41,292 nucleotides of DNA from an uncultured Synechococcaceae cyanobacterium (GTDB taxonomy: Bacteria; Cyanobacteriota; Cyanobacteriia; PCC-6307; Cyanobiaceae), in assembly GCA_902537275.1 (NCBI GenBank), contig CACBAW010000005.1, positions 1-41,292 of the forward strand. The letters run 5' to 3'. The position numbers and the translations under genes are program-made. Positions 30,769 through 40,258 of this stretch are shown here, piece after piece. The notes beneath the pieces were generated by a model. It searched no databases. It saw nothing but the letters and a program-made list of their open reading frames with translations, and was not told the DNA's origin. The first letter of the stretch is position 1, and each line of letters opens with the position of its first letter.

Positions 30769-31206
30769 ATGCCTAGAGTAATAACTATTGATCCAGGAAA
30801 AAGTAAATGCGGCTTAGTTTTAGCTGAAATAAGTGAAAAAAAAGTTTATGAAGCAATCATTCTCAAAAGTGAATTACTTGAGAATTATGTCAGGAATTTA
30901 ATTACTGCTGAGGACATATCAAAAATAATTATTGGTAATGGTACCACCAGTAGAGAAATTAGAGAAAAACTATATTTTTTCAAAAAAGAAATAATATTTT
31001 TTGAGGAAAAAAATACTACTTACAGGGCTAAAGCAAGATATTTCGAACTATTTCCAATTAGTGGTCTGAAATTTTTAATGCCCAGAGAGGTTTTTATTCT
31101 TAATAAAAATCTTGATGCGATATCAGCTTTGGTAATTTTAGAAGATTATTGCAATATGAAGTTTACTTTGAATCAAAATATGGATTTTAAAACTTGGCTG
31201 AAATAG
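30769..31206 (+). CDS. RNase H-fold, RuvX/YqgF-like predicted nuclease
   Basis: 145 aa; VITIDPGKSKCGLVLAE N-terminal motif and DISKIIIGNGTTSREIRE; immediately after the DUF3084 gene. Confidence 0.6.
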   Translation: MPRVITIDPGKSKCGLVLAEISEKKVYEAIILKSELLENYVRNLITAEDISKIIIGNGTTSREIREKLYFFKKEIIFFEEKNTTYRAKARYFELFPISGLKFLMPREVFILNKNLDAISALVILEDYCNMKFTLNQNMDFKTWLK

Positions 31207-31444
31207 TGAACTTATATTCATTTCCTGCTTCTAGTTCATAATCTTTTTTCAATAAAAATCTCAATAAGGCATCCTCAATTAATGCTCTTCCCAAAGGTGG
31301 ATTCACCGTTAATAAACCTTTATTAAAGGACCATGTAAAAGTCCATTTAAATTGGCTAGCCTCCACAACTCCCTGAATTTGCTTCTTTGAGAAGCAATAT
31401 TCCTTAACACTTACATTGGCAATCGTTTCAGGTCTTGAACTCAT
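31187..31444 (-). CDS. Conserved cyanobacterial protein (DUF3146-like)
   Basis: 85 aa; CFSKKQIQGVVEASQFKWTFTWSFNKGLLTVNPPLGRALIEDALLRFL. Confidence 0.7.
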   Translation of the reverse strand: MSSRPETIANVSVKEYCFSKKQIQGVVEASQFKWTFTWSFNKGLLTVNPPLGRALIEDALLRFLLKKDYELEAGNEYKFTISAKF

Positions 31445-31447
31445 TTA

Positions 31448-32050
31448 TTAAGGTTGGTCTTTATCAAAAGAATTTAATTCGTTAATAATAAATTCTTCTT
31501 TTTTAGTATTTAGTTGTTCGAGAGATTCTATTACCCTCCTATACACTTTATCCAATATTGACTTTTCTTCCTGAGAAATATTTCCTAATACATGTGAAAT
31601 GGCATTGAAATTTTTTTCATCTTTGATTAAAGGAGGTGAACCAATACCAATTCTTATTCTCTTAAAGTTTTGTGTCTGCAATTTTTCAATGATGCTTTTA
31701 AGTCCGTTATGTCCTCCTGAACTGCCTTTTCTTCTAAATCTTATTTTTCCAAGGGGTAGATCTTTATCATCGACTATTATGAAAATCTGATCTAAATTTA
31801 TTTTGTACCAATCCACTATTGCTCGGACAGCATCACCACTGTTATTCATAAATGTATTTGGTAAAAATAACCTAAAAGTAGAATTATTTATTTGAAATTC
31901 TGAGCAGCAACTCTTAAGTTTATCTTTTAATAAAAAATTTGAATTATTTTTTTTCGAAAAATTTTTAAGAAGTAAGAAACCTATGTTGTGTCTACTGTTG
32001 GAGTATTTTTTACCAGGATTACCAAGGCCAATTAGATATATTTCTTTCAT
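31448..32050 (-). CDS. pth: Peptidyl-tRNA hydrolase
   Basis: 200 aa; LIGLGNPGKKYSNSRHNIGF, FLPNTFMNNSGDAV, DDKDLPLGKIRFRRKGSSGGHNGLKSI. Confidence 0.97.
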   Translation of the reverse strand: MKEIYLIGLGNPGKKYSNSRHNIGFLLLKNFSKKNNSNFLLKDKLKSCCSEFQINNSTFRLFLPNTFMNNSGDAVRAIVDWYKINLDQIFIIVDDKDLPLGKIRFRRKGSSGGHNGLKSIIEKLQTQNFKRIRIGIGSPPLIKDEKNFNAISHVLGNISQEEKSILDKVYRRVIESLEQLNTKKEEFIINELNSFDKDQP

Positions 32051-32187
32051 GGTTTATTTCTAAATCTCATTTCATTGAGAATTATTAATATATAAAATAT
32101 AACTAATAAATTAAACAAAAATTCTTTAAAAAGCTATTTAGCAATCTTCACTTGAATTAAATAACTTTTTGAGAGAATTTCAAAAAG

Positions 32188-32388
32188 TTAGTTTCCGTTC
32201 CAATCTACTGAAAACCCTTGTAATAGTAAGGATTGGTTATAAATTTGGAGTAGAATAACTAAAAAAACAAGCAGTAGTAATCCTATGACAGTCATCACAG
32301 GAACTGCTCCCCAACCAGGTACAACTTTACCTTGGCCTGAATTGCCAATTGCTTTTAAAAGACTTCCTAAGGCTGTTTTTTGACCCAT
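32188..32388 (-). CDS. psbH: Photosystem II PsbH
   Basis: 66 aa; [56 protein letters not shown]. Confidence 0.96.
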
Positions 32389-32467
32389 TTGAATTCACTA
32401 AATCGAATATTATTTCGCTATTGTATAAGAACTTATACATAAATTGTTTACAAACTTAGCAAAATTG

Positions 32468-32620
32468 ATGCAAACTTTATCATCTGCTCCAGATCCTGCA
32501 GTTTCCATAGCAGTAACAATTCTGGCATTACTTCTGGCTTTAACCGGTTTTGGTCTTTGGACTGCATTTGGACCAAAAGCAGCAAAGCTTACAGATCCTT
32601 GGGATGATCATGATGATTAA
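32468..32620 (+). CDS. psbN: PsbN (50 aa), not in the ORF track
   Basis: MQTLSSAPDPAVSIAVTILALLLALTGFGLWTAFGPKAAKLTDPWDDHDD*. Confidence 0.93.
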   Translation: MQTLSSAPDPAVSIAVTILALLLALTGFGLWTAFGPKAAKLTDPWDDHDD

Positions 32621-32728
32621 TCTCCCCTAAAAGTATTTCAAAATTTACCAAAAATACAAAAAGTAAACAATTAACCCTTTTTAATTATAAATTTAATAGG
32701 ATATACATCTGTCAGTACTTGTAATTCT

Positions 32729-32857
32729 ATGCTCGCCTTAAAAATTTCTGTTTACACTATCGTCTTTTTCTTTGTTGGGATATTTCTTTTCGGATTTTTA
32801 GCAAGTGACCCAACAAGAACTCCAAACAGAAAAGACCTAGAAAGTCCTCAAGATTAA
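32729..32857 (+). CDS. psbI: Photosystem II PsbI (42 aa), not in the ORF track
   Basis: [42 protein letters not shown]. Confidence 0.95.
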
Positions 32858-32878
32858 TTTTTTAATTATATTCTTAAA

Positions 32879-34882
32879 TTGATTTCAGGTACATCAAAAA
32901 AATTTATATTTTTCTCTTTTCTTTTTATTAATCTTATTCAGCCTTCAAAGTCAGCTGAATTATCAAAAATTAATAAACACATTAATAATCGAAATATAAA
33001 AATAACATTATCAAATATAACTAATCTAGAGGGTATATCAAATTCTCAAAATAATTTTATCACTCATGATCTTGTTGAAAATACTAATTATGTAAAATTT
33101 CTCAAGAAAAAAACAGATTCAGTTTTGGTTGCTAAAGCCGAAAATCCAAAAGAGTTAATAATACAATCGGATAAACAGTCCGAACTAAGAGATGTTATTT
33201 ATGCTGAGGGTAATGTGTCTGTTTCTTATAGAGGCAAACTCCTTAAAGCTGATGAATTAACTTACGATAAACTAAATAAAAAAATTGAGGCGAAAGGAAA
33301 CATAACATTAATATTAGGAGATCAAATCTTTAGAGTGTCACAACTTGTATACAGCTTTATTAACGAAAAAGGGGCTTTATTAGATGTTAAGGGCGTTATC
33401 AATACCAATACCTTGATTGAGGACATATCTTCAAATTTCAGCTTACCGGATTCAAAAAAAATTGAAAATTTTATTGATTTAAATAAAAAGGAAGCTATCA
33501 ATACTCCAGATAATCTACAGAATTGGTTGTTTTTTGCAGAAAAAATGACCATAGACGGCGATAAATGGAAAAGTAAGAAAGCTATATTTAGTAATGATTT
33601 ACTTGAATTTAAACAAGTAAAATTAGTAATAAATTCGTTAGAAGTTTCTCCTATTAATGAAAAACTTAGATTTAAATCTTCATTAAATTATTTAATACTT
33701 GACGAAAAAGTATCAATCCCCTTTTGGTTAGGTAGTAGAAATTTTGATTTGAAAAATGTTAAACCTGCAAATACATGGAACTTTGGATATGAAAATTTAG
33801 ATAAAGATGGGTATTTTATTGGGAGAAAAATTAACTCAATAGATATAAATGATGATTTTGTTCTTGATTTAGAACCTCAATTCTTGATTCAACGCTCAGT
33901 TAAAGGCTATACAAAAAGTTTTGTAAATAAGGGGGAATCAATAACTTCAGATAGGGTTAAGAGAAATTCAAGTTTTGAAGATTATTTTGCTCTAAAATCC
34001 CAGATAAGAGGCACATTAAAAAATTGGAATTTAGAACTAGAAAATGATTTAAGTTCTCTTGATTTTAATAAATTTTCAGATGCATTTAGATTTAAAACTG
34101 AAGTGAGCAAAAAAATTGATTTATTAGATTCTGAATGGGAAAAAAGTTTTTATGTAATTTATAGAGATAGGGTTTGGAATGGTTCATTAGGTGAAGCAGA
34201 AATTTACTCTGGTTATGGTTCAAAATTGCAAAAAGAAAATACTTGGATAACTGATGGCATCAAAAAGTCAGAATTTTTATCTTTAAGTTTGGCCAAAATA
34301 ACGGCTGAGGCTTTAAATACAAAAAATCTAGTAACTAACCTAAAAGGTAATTTGTTTTATTCTCTTGACCAGAAATTTCCAATTAGTATTTTAAATCCTA
34401 AAAAGAATTCTATTGATATTTCATATAAGTATATTCCCGAACCAATCACAAAAGGATTAAGTCTTAATACAAGATTAGAAGCATCATATTCTTTCTACGA
34501 AAATGGAGATCATCAAGAATATTTTGGGATAGGTATAGGACCTGAATTAGTATTTGGTAATTTTAAAAATAAAACTTTTGACTATACGCGTATAAGTCTT
34601 TTACCTTTTTATAAATTTGATAGTGGTGAAAGTGTTTTTAAGTTTGATCACAATTATGAGGACTTCACCTTAAGTATTTCTTATGATCAGCAATTATATG
34701 GACCAATTATTCTCAAAAGTGTTGGGGTTTTGAATTTAACAAACGATTCAAAGGATTATGGTGAATTTATAGATTCTAAAATTTCTTTAAATTGGAAAAA
34801 AAGATCCTACGAAGTTGGTATTTTTTATCAACCTCATAATCAAGCAGGAGGTATTTCTTTTAGTCTCTTTGGATTTAAATAG
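32879..34882 (+). CDS. LptD/OstA-like outer-membrane protein (DUF3769-like)
   Basis: 667 aa, TTG start, signal-like N-terminus; OstA-like DVIYAEGNVSVSYRGKLLKADELTYDKLNKKIEAKGNI and beta-strand-rich C-terminus ending in F-x-F-x-F-K. Confidence 0.72.
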   Translation: MISGTSKKFIFFSFLFINLIQPSKSAELSKINKHINNRNIKITLSNITNLEGISNSQNNFITHDLVENTNYVKFLKKKTDSVLVAKAENPKELIIQSDKQSELRDVIYAEGNVSVSYRGKLLKADELTYDKLNKKIEAKGNITLILGDQIFRVSQLVYSFINEKGALLDVKGVINTNTLIEDISSNFSLPDSKKIENFIDLNKKEAINTPDNLQNWLFFAEKMTIDGDKWKSKKAIFSNDLLEFKQVKLVINSLEVSPINEKLRFKSSLNYLILDEKVSIPFWLGSRNFDLKNVKPANTWNFGYENLDKDGYFIGRKINSIDINDDFVLDLEPQFLIQRSVKGYTKSFVNKGESITSDRVKRNSSFEDYFALKSQIRGTLKNWNLELENDLSSLDFNKFSDAFRFKTEVSKKIDLLDSEWEKSFYVIYRDRVWNGSLGEAEIYSGYGSKLQKENTWITDGIKKSEFLSLSLAKITAEALNTKNLVTNLKGNLFYSLDQKFPISILNPKKNSIDISYKYIPEPITKGLSLNTRLEASYSFYENGDHQEYFGIGIGPELVFGNFKNKTFDYTRISLLPFYKFDSGESVFKFDHNYEDFTLSISYDQQLYGPIILKSVGVLNLTNDSKDYGEFIDSKISLNWKKRSYEVGIFYQPHNQAGGISFSLFGFK

Positions 34883-35506
34883 CTACAACAAATTAGTATT
34901 AAATTTTATATAAGGTAATTGGGTAAATTTATTTACTATTAAATTTTCATTCTCAAGTAGTGTTGAAGTAGCATCCCATTCTCCAGAAATAAACATTTTT
35001 CTTGAGCTTTCCTTAATCTCAAGATTGAAATTTAAATCTTTTGATTTTGCTAAGGATTTTTTTAGATCAATTTCTAAAAATAAAAATTTATCATCTTGAT
35101 GTTTTTGAATTTTTTGTATTAATTCTTTCGTAAGCGTAAAACATGGAATTCCAATTGCTATACAATTACTATAAAAAATATCAGCGAAACTCTCGCCTAT
35201 AATTGCTTTTATACCCCATCTCAGAAGTGCTTGGGGAGCATGCTCTCTACTGGAACCACATCCGAAATTGCTATTGACAACTAATATTGAGGCATTTTTG
35301 TTTTCCTCTAGATCGAAAGGATGATTTCCATTTAAATTTTTTCTATCATCTGCAAAAACAGATTCACCCAATGAATCAAAGTTAACACACTTTAAGAAAC
35401 GTGCTGGAATTATTCGATCTGTATCAATGTCGTTACCAATCAAAGAGATACATTGCCCGTTTATTTGTGTAATTTTTCCAATTGGTGGGGTTAACTCTGA
35501 TTTCAT
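34883..35506 (-). CDS. leuD: 3-isopropylmalate dehydratase small subunit
   Basis: 207 aa; GNDIDTDRIIPARFLK, NFGCGSSREHAPQALLRWGIKAIIGESFADIF. Confidence 0.96.
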   Translation of the reverse strand: MKSELTPPIGKITQINGQCISLIGNDIDTDRIIPARFLKCVNFDSLGESVFADDRKNLNGNHPFDLEENKNASILVVNSNFGCGSSREHAPQALLRWGIKAIIGESFADIFYSNCIAIGIPCFTLTKELIQKIQKHQDDKFLFLEIDLKKSLAKSKDLNFNLEIKESSRKMFISGEWDATSTLLENENLIVNKFTQLPYIKFNTNLL

Positions 35507-36912
35507 TAGTTGATAAATTCTCGAACGTCACTGACTTTGCCATTAATTGCGGCAGCAGCAACCATTGCTGGACTCATAAGAAGTGTCCTTCCGTTTGGAG
35601 ATCCCTGTCTGCCCTTGAAATTCCTATTACTTGAACTTGCACTAACTTGATTACCTATTAGCTTATCTGAATTCATTGCTAAACACATTGAGCAACCGGG
35701 CTCTCTCCATTGAAATCCAGACTGCTTAAATATCTTATCAAGACCCTCTTGTTTTGCTTCATTGGCCACTCTTTCTGAGCCAGGCACCACAAATGCTTTT
35801 ACATTCTTAGATACTTTCTTGTTTTTTAATACTCTAGCTGCAATTCTCAAGTCACTGATTCGCCCATTTGTACAACTGCCTATGAAACAAACTTCCACAG
35901 GAATATCTTTTATTGATTGTCCTGGCTTGAAATTCATATATTCAAAAGCCTCTTCAGCAACTAATTTGTCATTAGGGGACAATTCATCTAAAAGAGGAAT
36001 TTGTTCATTAATGCCTATACTTTGGCCAGGAGTAATCCCCCAGGTAACGGTTGGTTCTATTTTTGATGCATCTATTTTAATTACATCATCATAAATTGAA
36101 TTTTGATCACTTTTTAATGATTTCCACCATGTGAGCGCATTTTCCCAATGATCGTTTTTTGGTGCGCATAATTTATTTTTAATGTAACTAAAGGTCTTTT
36201 CATCAGGGTTTATATATCCGCATCTTGCTCCTCCTTCAATAGACATATTACAGATAGTCATTCTCTCTTCCATTGATAATAAATTAATCGCAGGCCCTGC
36301 GAACTCATATGCAAAACCCACCCCAGCCTTTACACCGAGTTTATTAATGATATGAAGTACTAAATCTTTAGCATAAACACCCTGAGATAATTGATTTTCA
36401 CACCAAATCTGCCTTACTTTTAATTTGTTCATTGCTATGGTTTGGGTAGCAAGAACATCTCTTACTTGGCTTGTTCCTATCCCAAAGGCAATTGACCCAA
36501 AAGCTCCATGAGTTGAGGTATGAGAATCTCCGCAAGCAATTGTCATACCTGGCTGAGTTAGTCCTAATTCTGGGGCCACTACATGAACTATTCCTTGATT
36601 ACCACTACCAATATTAAAAAATCTTATTTTATGTTTTAAGCAATTCTTCTCAAGTGTTTCAATCATTTGTTCAGCGAGACTATCTTTAAAAGGCCTGCTC
36701 TGATTATCTGTTGGCACAATATGATCAACAGTAGCAACAGTTCTTTCTGGGAATTTTACTTTTAAGTTTTTGTCTTTTAAAGCGCCAAATGCTTGAGGAC
36801 TCGTCACTTCATGAATAAGATGAAGACCAATAAATAGTTGATCAGATCCTCCCGGAAGACTTGAAACCTTATGTAAATCCCAAACTTTATCAAATAGGGT
36901 ATCTTGACTCAA
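35506..36912 (-). CDS. leuC: 3-isopropylmalate dehydratase large subunit
   Basis: 468 aa; [38 protein letters not shown]. Confidence 0.98.
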   Translation of the reverse strand: MSQDTLFDKVWDLHKVSSLPGGSDQLFIGLHLIHEVTSPQAFGALKDKNLKVKFPERTVATVDHIVPTDNQSRPFKDSLAEQMIETLEKNCLKHKIRFFNIGSGNQGIVHVVAPELGLTQPGMTIACGDSHTSTHGAFGSIAFGIGTSQVRDVLATQTIAMNKLKVRQIWCENQLSQGVYAKDLVLHIINKLGVKAGVGFAYEFAGPAINLLSMEERMTICNMSIEGGARCGYINPDEKTFSYIKNKLCAPKNDHWENALTWWKSLKSDQNSIYDDVIKIDASKIEPTVTWGITPGQSIGINEQIPLLDELSPNDKLVAEEAFEYMNFKPGQSIKDIPVEVCFIGSCTNGRISDLRIAARVLKNKKVSKNVKAFVVPGSERVANEAKQEGLDKIFKQSGFQWREPGCSMCLAMNSDKLIGNQVSASSSNRNFKGRQGSPNGRTLLMSPAMVAAAAINGKVSDVREFIN

Positions 36913-36925
36913 TTTGTAAAAATAG

Positions 36926-38200
36926 TTACTTACTATTCGATAATAGGATTAATCGGAGGCTGTTCAAACACACATTTACACTTAGTCTTTGAATTTCTAT
37001 TCGATTTCGTGTTGAGTTAAATAGTTTTTTTATATTAGTTATATGATTATTCGGTCCTGAAATTGAAATATAGACAAGTCCAACAGGTTTATCTTGACTG
37101 CCTCCGTTAGGACCAGCTATTCCACTAGTTGCTATTGCCCAATCTGCTCCTAATTTCTCTTTTACATTAATTGCCATGGCCTCACAAACTTCTTCAGAAA
37201 CAGCTCCATATTTTGTAAGCTTTTCTTTAGAAATATTTAATAATGAATTTTTGAGCTCATTACTATAGGAAACAATACTACCTTGAAAAACTTGAGATGA
37301 GCCTGATATTGAGGTTATTGATGAAGATAGAAGGCCTCCGGTGCAGGATTCAGCAAAAACAATAGTTTCGTTCCTCTTGGTTAATTCTTTTATTAAAACG
37401 CTAGGAAGAGTATCGTTATCCTCTCCAAAAATAAATTTTGAAAAATCTTTTTTTAATTTTTCTTTAATAGGTTTAATTATATTGTTTGCTTCTAGGTCGT
37501 TCTTTGCTCGCGCGGTGATCCTGAGTTTAACCTCTCCTAAGTTTGCATATGGAGCAACGGTAGGGTTTTTAAGATTTAATAGATCATTAATTTTTTCAGC
37601 AACGCTTGATTCTCCAATACCCGCAAATTTAAGAGTATTTGAAAAAAAGGAATAATTATCTGAGAATTTGGTTTTAATGAAATCATACGCCGTCTCTTCC
37701 CACATAGTTTTCATTTCACTGGGTACTCCTGGGAAAGTAAGGATAGTAAAATCTTTTACTGGTTCCCAAATCATTCCTGGTGCAGTGCCCCTAGGATTAT
37801 TAATAATTTGAGCATTTTCGGGGAAGAAACATTGTTTCCTTAAGCTAGAGGAATCGTCCTGAAGTTTTGAGTTTGAAAGTTTTTGTTTAATTTCATCCCA
37901 TAAGAGCGCTCTTTCAAAAAGAGATACATTAAAAGATTTGGCTATTGCTTCAGTAGTTAAGTCATCTGGGGTGGGTCCCAAGCCACCAGTTGTAATTAGA
38001 AGATTACTTCTTTTCGATATTTCTTGAATTACTTTTATAATTCGATCACAATTATCACCGACAGTTGATTGCCTAAAGTGATTTAAGCCTAATTGAGATA
38101 ACTGTTCAGAAATCCATTGAGCATTTGTATTGATAATATTTCCTAAGAGTAGCTCTGTTCCAATAGAAAGAATTTCAACTCCCTTGGAGTTAGGACTCAT
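36926..38200 (-). CDS. cinA: CinA family protein (competence/damage-inducible, NMN amidohydrolase domain)
   Basis: 424 aa; [64 protein letters not shown]. Confidence 0.95.
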   Translation of the reverse strand: MSPNSKGVEILSIGTELLLGNIINTNAQWISEQLSQLGLNHFRQSTVGDNCDRIIKVIQEISKRSNLLITTGGLGPTPDDLTTEAIAKSFNVSLFERALLWDEIKQKLSNSKLQDDSSSLRKQCFFPENAQIINNPRGTAPGMIWEPVKDFTILTFPGVPSEMKTMWEETAYDFIKTKFSDNYSFFSNTLKFAGIGESSVAEKINDLLNLKNPTVAPYANLGEVKLRITARAKNDLEANNIIKPIKEKLKKDFSKFIFGEDNDTLPSVLIKELTKRNETIVFAESCTGGLLSSSITSISGSSQVFQGSIVSYSNELKNSLLNISKEKLTKYGAVSEEVCEAMAINVKEKLGADWAIATSGIAGPNGGSQDKPVGLVYISISGPNNHITNIKKLFNSTRNRIEIQRLSVNVCLNSLRLILLSNSK

Positions 38201-39468
38201 TTAATTGATGCTTCAAGTTTGCTTTCATAAAGAGGAAAACGATTACATAAGGTTAATACTCTTTCTTTACATTGACTTTCAATCAGTGAATCGTCTGGGT
38301 TAAGTAATCTATCAGCAATAATTTCACCAACTTCAGCAAAGGCATCCTCATTAAAGCCTCTAGTAGTTAAAGCAGCAGTTCCCAACCTTAGTCCGCTGGT
38401 TACAAAAGGGGATTCAGGGTCAAATGGAACAGTATTTTTATTTGCAGTGATATTTACTTCACTTACAAGTAAGTCAGCAATCTTACCAGTCATATTGATA
38501 CTTCTTAAATCGAGTAAAACAATATGGTTATCAGTGCCTCCACTGACGATATTAATACCTCTATTTATTAAGGTTGAAGCTAGAACTTTTGCATTTTTTA
38601 TTACTTGTTGGGAATAATTAACGAAATCTGGCTGCAAGGCTTCTCCAAATGCAACTGCTTTAGCCGCAATTATATGTTCGAGGGGCCCACCCTGAGTTCC
38701 AGGGAAAACAGATTTATCAAATTTCTTTCCAAATTCTGCATCTTTACACAAGATAAGTCCCCCTCTAGGCCCTCTTAATGTTTTATGAGTAGTTGTGGTT
38801 ACTACATCACAATGTGGTATTGGATTTGGGTGAAGTTTACTTGCTACAAGACCTGCGATGTGTGCAATATCAGCCATTAAAAATGCACCAACTTCATCTG
38901 CAATATTTCTAAATGACTCAAAATCGATTGTTCTAGGATAAGCAGAATATCCACATATAATTAATTTTGGTTTTGTTTCAAGCGCTATCTCTCTTATTTC
39001 ATCAAAATTTAATTCACTAGTTTCTTGATTTACACCATAGTGAACTGCATTGAACCATTTACCACTCATATTTACTGGAGACCCATGAGTTAGATGTCCA
39101 CCATGAGATAAATCCATCCCCATGATTGTGTCGCCAGGTTTAAGTAGACTTAGGAAAACAGCAGCATTTGCCTGCGCTCCACTATGAGGTTGAACATTAG
39201 CCCAATTTGCATTAAATAATTTTTTCGCTCTCTGGATAGCTAGTTCTTCGATTTCATCAACAAATTCACATCCCCCGTAATATCTTTTTTGGGGTAATCC
39301 CTCGGCGTATTTATTTGTAAGGACGGAACCTTGAGCCTGCATAACGGCAATCGATGCGAAATTTTCGCTTGCGATTAACTCAAGATGAGTTTCCTGCCTA
39401 TTTTTTTCAGAGTTAATAAAATTTGATATTACTGGATCACTTTCTTTAAGATTTTGAAGGATATTCAT
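38197..39468 (-). CDS. glyA: Serine hydroxymethyltransferase (start set at [12 protein letters not shown]; the track ORF extends to 39489)
   Basis: [64 protein letters not shown]. Confidence 0.97.
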   Translation of the reverse strand: MNILQNLKESDPVISNFINSEKNRQETHLELIASENFASIAVMQAQGSVLTNKYAEGLPQKRYYGGCEFVDEIEELAIQRAKKLFNANWANVQPHSGAQANAAVFLSLLKPGDTIMGMDLSHGGHLTHGSPVNMSGKWFNAVHYGVNQETSELNFDEIREIALETKPKLIICGYSAYPRTIDFESFRNIADEVGAFLMADIAHIAGLVASKLHPNPIPHCDVVTTTTHKTLRGPRGGLILCKDAEFGKKFDKSVFPGTQGGPLEHIIAAKAVAFGEALQPDFVNYSQQVIKNAKVLASTLINRGINIVSGGTDNHIVLLDLRSINMTGKIADLLVSEVNITANKNTVPFDPESPFVTSGLRLGTAALTTRGFNEDAFAEVGEIIADRLLNPDDSLIESQCKERVLTLCNRFPLYESKLEASIK

Positions 39469-39544
39469 TGAATTTGATAAGTAATACACATAATATAGAC
39501 GATATTTTTTAGAAAAATATAAAAAGAATATTTCAGATTTTTAA

Positions 39545-39618
39545 CGCGCCTGGAGAGATTCGAACTCCCGACACCCTGATCCGTAGTCAGGTGCTCTAAT
39601 CCACTGAGCTACAGGCGC
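39545..39618 (-). tRNA. tRNA-Arg (anticodon ACG)
   Basis: Minus strand GCGCCTGTAGCTCAGTGGATTAGAGCACCTGACTACGGATCAGGGTGTCGGGAGTTCGAATCTCTCCAGGCGC; full cloverleaf, loop CTACGGA. Confidence 0.97.
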
Positions 39619-39704
39619 ATAATTATGTAATATCTCTGTTTCAGGGTCTCTTAGTCAACTAGATTTTGGGTAAAATATCTATTATTAACAATCTAATTAT
39701 TAAT

Positions 39705-39956
39705 ATGCCTATAAAGTGGTACGGAAATGGTGATTCAGAAGATCCTATCTATAAACATTTTTCTCGAATAGTTAATTTTGTTATTCACTGCATGATATTT
39801 ACTGCGATTGTAAGTGGCACGTGGCTTTTAAAAGAGATTAAATATGAAATCAGCTATTTTAATAATTTTGCAATTGTCTGGTCGGTTCTATTGGCCTCCC
39901 ATTTACTTTTCGTAATTATAAAAAAACCTAAAGATACTTCAAAACAATCAACTTAA
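39705..39956 (+). CDS. Small membrane protein, conserved-looking hypothetical (start set at MPIKWYGNG)
   Basis: Two hydrophobic segments; MPIKWYGNGDSEDPIYKHFSRIVNFVIHCMIFTAIVSGTWLL. Confidence 0.6.
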   Translation: MPIKWYGNGDSEDPIYKHFSRIVNFVIHCMIFTAIVSGTWLLKEIKYEISYFNNFAIVWSVLLASHLLFVIIKKPKDTSKQST

Positions 39957-39970
39957 ATTAATTTCTCTTT

Positions 39971-40255
39971 ATGGACTCTCAGGTAAATATAAGTGATCTA
40001 GAAAATGTTATTTCCGAAAAGGTTTTTATAAAAATAGAAAAGTGGAATTTGTATCTTGGAGACGCTGGACTAGCTAGGCATCTTGCTATTGAATGTATCA
40101 GCAATAAAGATCAAGGCCCATTGGAGGCTGCAAAATTAAGTCTGAAAGCAATAAATGTAAAAGTAGGGGATGGTGTTAATAGTATTCCACTGATTAATTT
40201 AATAACTAACTCACAAATTCTAGAATTAGAAGAGATTTTGGAAAGTTTTTTTTAA
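39971..40255 (+). CDS. Conserved cyanobacterial protein (DUF3181-like)
   Basis: 94 aa; EKVFIKIEKWNLYLGDAGLARHLAIECISNKDQGPLEAAKLSLKAINVKVGDG. Confidence 0.7.
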   Translation: MDSQVNISDLENVISEKVFIKIEKWNLYLGDAGLARHLAIECISNKDQGPLEAAKLSLKAINVKVGDGVNSIPLINLITNSQILELEEILESFF

Positions 40256-40258
40256 AAA

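Noticed and set aside
32422-32439. Reading the psbH/psbN palindrome as an NtcA box
   Set aside because: Spacing is GTA-N10-TAC (TGT-N12-ACA), two bases longer than the NtcA consensus GTA-N8-TAC.
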